This document shows, piece after piece, positions 62,713 through 64,000 of a stretch of DNA of 64,000 nt (positions are counted from its first letter, which is position 1; every line of letters begins with the position of its first letter). Below the pieces are notes generated by a model, which saw only the letters and a list, made by a program, of their open reading frames with translations, ran no database searches and was not told the origin of the DNA. The DNA is taken from assembly GCA_963846475.1 (NCBI GenBank), contig CAWJVZ010000004.1:2294001-2358000 (forward strand), read 5' to 3'. The position numbers and the translations under genes are program-made. The DNA comes from DASWJZ01 sp963846475 (lineage in GTDB: Bacteria > Pseudomonadota > Alphaproteobacteria > Rhizobiales > Afifellaceae).

Positions 62713-63714
62713 TCAGTGGTAGCCGTGATGCGGGTCGACCTTGCCCCTAAAAACCCAGTAGGAATAGCCGGTATAGGCCAGGATGATCGGCAGCAGCACC
62801 GCCGTGCCGACGAGCAGGAAGGCGAGGCTCTCGTCGGGGGCGGCCGCCTCCCAGATGGTGATCTCGCGCGGCACCACATAGGGGAACATGCTGATCCCCA
62901 GACCCGCATAGGAAACCAGGAAGATGAGGATCGCGATGACGAACGGCCAGCGCTCGCGCCGCGCCTTGACGCTGCGGTAAAAGCCGAGGGCGAGTGCCGC
63001 GACGAGAAGCGGCACCGGCGAGAGGTAGGCGATGTTCGGCCAGGAGAACCAGCGCTCGGCGATGGCCGCGCCGAGGAGCGGCGTCCACAGGCTCACCGCG
63101 GCGATTGACGCGAGCACGGCGGCGCCGAGCGGCAGCGTCAGGCGGAACATGCGCGCCTGCAGCTCGCCTTCGGTCTTCATGATGAGGAAGCAGGCGCCGA
63201 GCAGCGCATAGCCGAAGAGGAGCGCCGCGCCGGTGAACAGGCTGAACGGGGTGAGCCAGTCGAACCAGCCGCCGCCATAGGCGCGGCCGTCCACGTCGAT
63301 GCCCTGGACGAAGGTGCCGAGCGCCACACCCTGCGCAAAGGTGGCGACGAACGAGCCGAGCACGAAACCCAAGGTCCAGCGGCGGCGATGCGCGTCGTGG
63401 CGGTGGCGGAACTCAAAGGCGACGCCGCGAAAGATCAGCGCCAAAAGCATGGCGATGAGCGGCGCGTAGAGCGCCGGCAGCAGGATCGCATAGGCGAGCG
63501 GGAAGGCGGCGAGGAGGCCGCCGCCGCCGAGCACCAGCCAGGTCTCGTTGCCGTCCCACACCGGCGCGATCGAGTTGATCATCGTCTCCTCCTCCGCATC
63601 GGAGCGGGCGAAGGGGGCGAGGATGCCGATGCCGAGATCGAAACCGTCGAGCACGACATAGGCATAGACGGCGAAGGCGAGGATGGCGCCCCAGATCAGC
63701 GCGAGGTCGGACAT
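62713..63714 (-). CDS. cydB: Cytochrome bd-type quinol oxidase subunit II
   Basis: 333 residues, about eight membrane helices. LIWGAILAFAVYAYVVLDGF, then DLGIGILAPF, WDGNETWLVLGGGGLLAAFP and AYTGYSYWVFRGKV are typical of CydB/CioB. With CydA it forms a high-affinity terminal oxidase that reduces oxygen with quinol. ATG 63714 lies 2 bases after the cydA stop, so the two are one operon. Shorter than E. coli CydB, as usual for the cyanide-insensitive type. Confidence 0.94.
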   Translation of the reverse strand: MSDLALIWGAILAFAVYAYVVLDGFDLGIGILAPFARSDAEEETMINSIAPVWDGNETWLVLGGGGLLAAFPLAYAILLPALYAPLIAMLLALIFRGVAFEFRHRHDAHRRRWTLGFVLGSFVATFAQGVALGTFVQGIDVDGRAYGGGWFDWLTPFSLFTGAALLFGYALLGACFLIMKTEGELQARMFRLTLPLGAAVLASIAAVSLWTPLLGAAIAERWFSWPNIAYLSPVPLLVAALALGFYRSVKARRERWPFVIAILIFLVSYAGLGISMFPYVVPREITIWEAAAPDESLAFLLVGTAVLLPIILAYTGYSYWVFRGKVDPHHGYH

Positions 63715-63716
63715 GG

Positions 63717-64000
63717 CTAGACCTCCCCATCGGCGCGGACCGCCTGGATCGGCGTGATCCCGGCGGCGCGGATGGTTTGCGGCAGCGGCTCCGCTTGCGC
63801 CGCGTCCGGATCGGCGCCGATCAGCCGCAGCAGGTACCAGACTCCCGCCCCGAAGACGAGGAGATAGACGCCGACGATGGCGAGGAGCGATCCGGCCACG
63901 GCAGGGCCGGCGATGGGCGAAACGGAATCGGCGGTCCTGAGCAGGCCGTAGACCGTATAGGGCTGGCGGCCGGTCTCGGTGACGAACCAGCCGGCCAGCA
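63717..64000 (-). CDS. cydA: Cytochrome bd-type quinol oxidase subunit I, C-terminal part (runs off the window)
   Basis: The last 93 residues: GWFVTETGRQPYTVYGLLRT, then ADSVSPIAGP, a membrane helix (LLAIVGVYLLVFGAGVWYLL) and a short polar tail. The GWxxxExGRQPWxVxGLLRT string is diagnostic of CydA. The start is beyond 64,000. Confidence 0.92.
   Translation of the reverse strand, partial: LAGWFVTETGRQPYTVYGLLRTADSVSPIAGPAVAGSLLAIVGVYLLVFGAGVWYLLRLIGADPDAAQAEPLPQTIRAAGITPIQAVRADGEV

Overview
The window is chromosomal DNA of a GC-rich alphaproteobacterium, most probably order Hyphomicrobiales (Rhizobiales). Signs of this are a Brucella Omp10-type lipoprotein (17,762-18,130), a DUF6894 protein, a DUF3072 protein, a tsaD-gpsA block facing a hemC-hemD-Mic60-hemY block, and an alphaproteobacterial RNase P RNA. 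No species can be named from the sequence alone.

Layout. 1-4,038: end of a metallo-beta-lactamase-fold hydrolase, then a minus-strand sugar-type ABC importer (binding protein, double ATPase, permease). 4,360-12,364: housekeeping and small genes, including a TerB/J-domain protein, an amidase, a TauE exporter, a pair of paralogous 79-residue proteins, a Crp-type regulator, a drug/metabolite transporter and rnpB. 12,474-16,439: a 5-oxoprolinase gene broken by many single-base shifts and carrying two palindromic repeats inside its reading frame. 16,773-24,646: dehydrogenase, Omp10, a Tad-like VWA protein, flavoprotein, GreA-like protein, MsrB, HbpS-like protein, GST and an ETF-beta-type lysine methyltransferase. 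24,713-28,190: an IS481-family element sitting inside a dispersed repeat, then an IS110-family transposase with a long non-coding end. 28,378-37,103: rhomboid, EVE, gpsA, tsaD, and divergently hemC, hemD, Mic60, hemY. A near-perfect parS site lies at 37,192.

A tRNA-Thr(CGT) at 37,612 is followed by integration scars (an integrase N-terminus, half of a tRNA-Pro, an ArsR remnant) and then by an accessory island to about 62,700. The island encodes an L,D-transpeptidase, two orphan proteins, a helix-turn-helix regulator, and a plus-strand train: a protein tentatively like GTPase-associated protein 1, an Hsp70/actin-fold ATPase with a large beta-rich N-terminus, an all-beta adaptor, a class B penicillin-binding protein, a 1,151-residue SEDS-family glycan polymerase, and a membrane coiled-coil protein. 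I read this as a self-contained peptidoglycan synthase built around an Hsp70-fold ATPase, with the same kinds of parts as FtsA-FtsW-FtsI or MreB-RodA-PBP2. I know of no description of this combination. The window ends in cydB and the C-terminus of cydA.

A caution on quality: about a dozen frame breaks, including ones in hemC and hemD, can each be repaired by removing bases and none needs a base added. This looks more like insertion-type sequencing error than gene decay, so several 'broken' genes here are probably intact in the organism.
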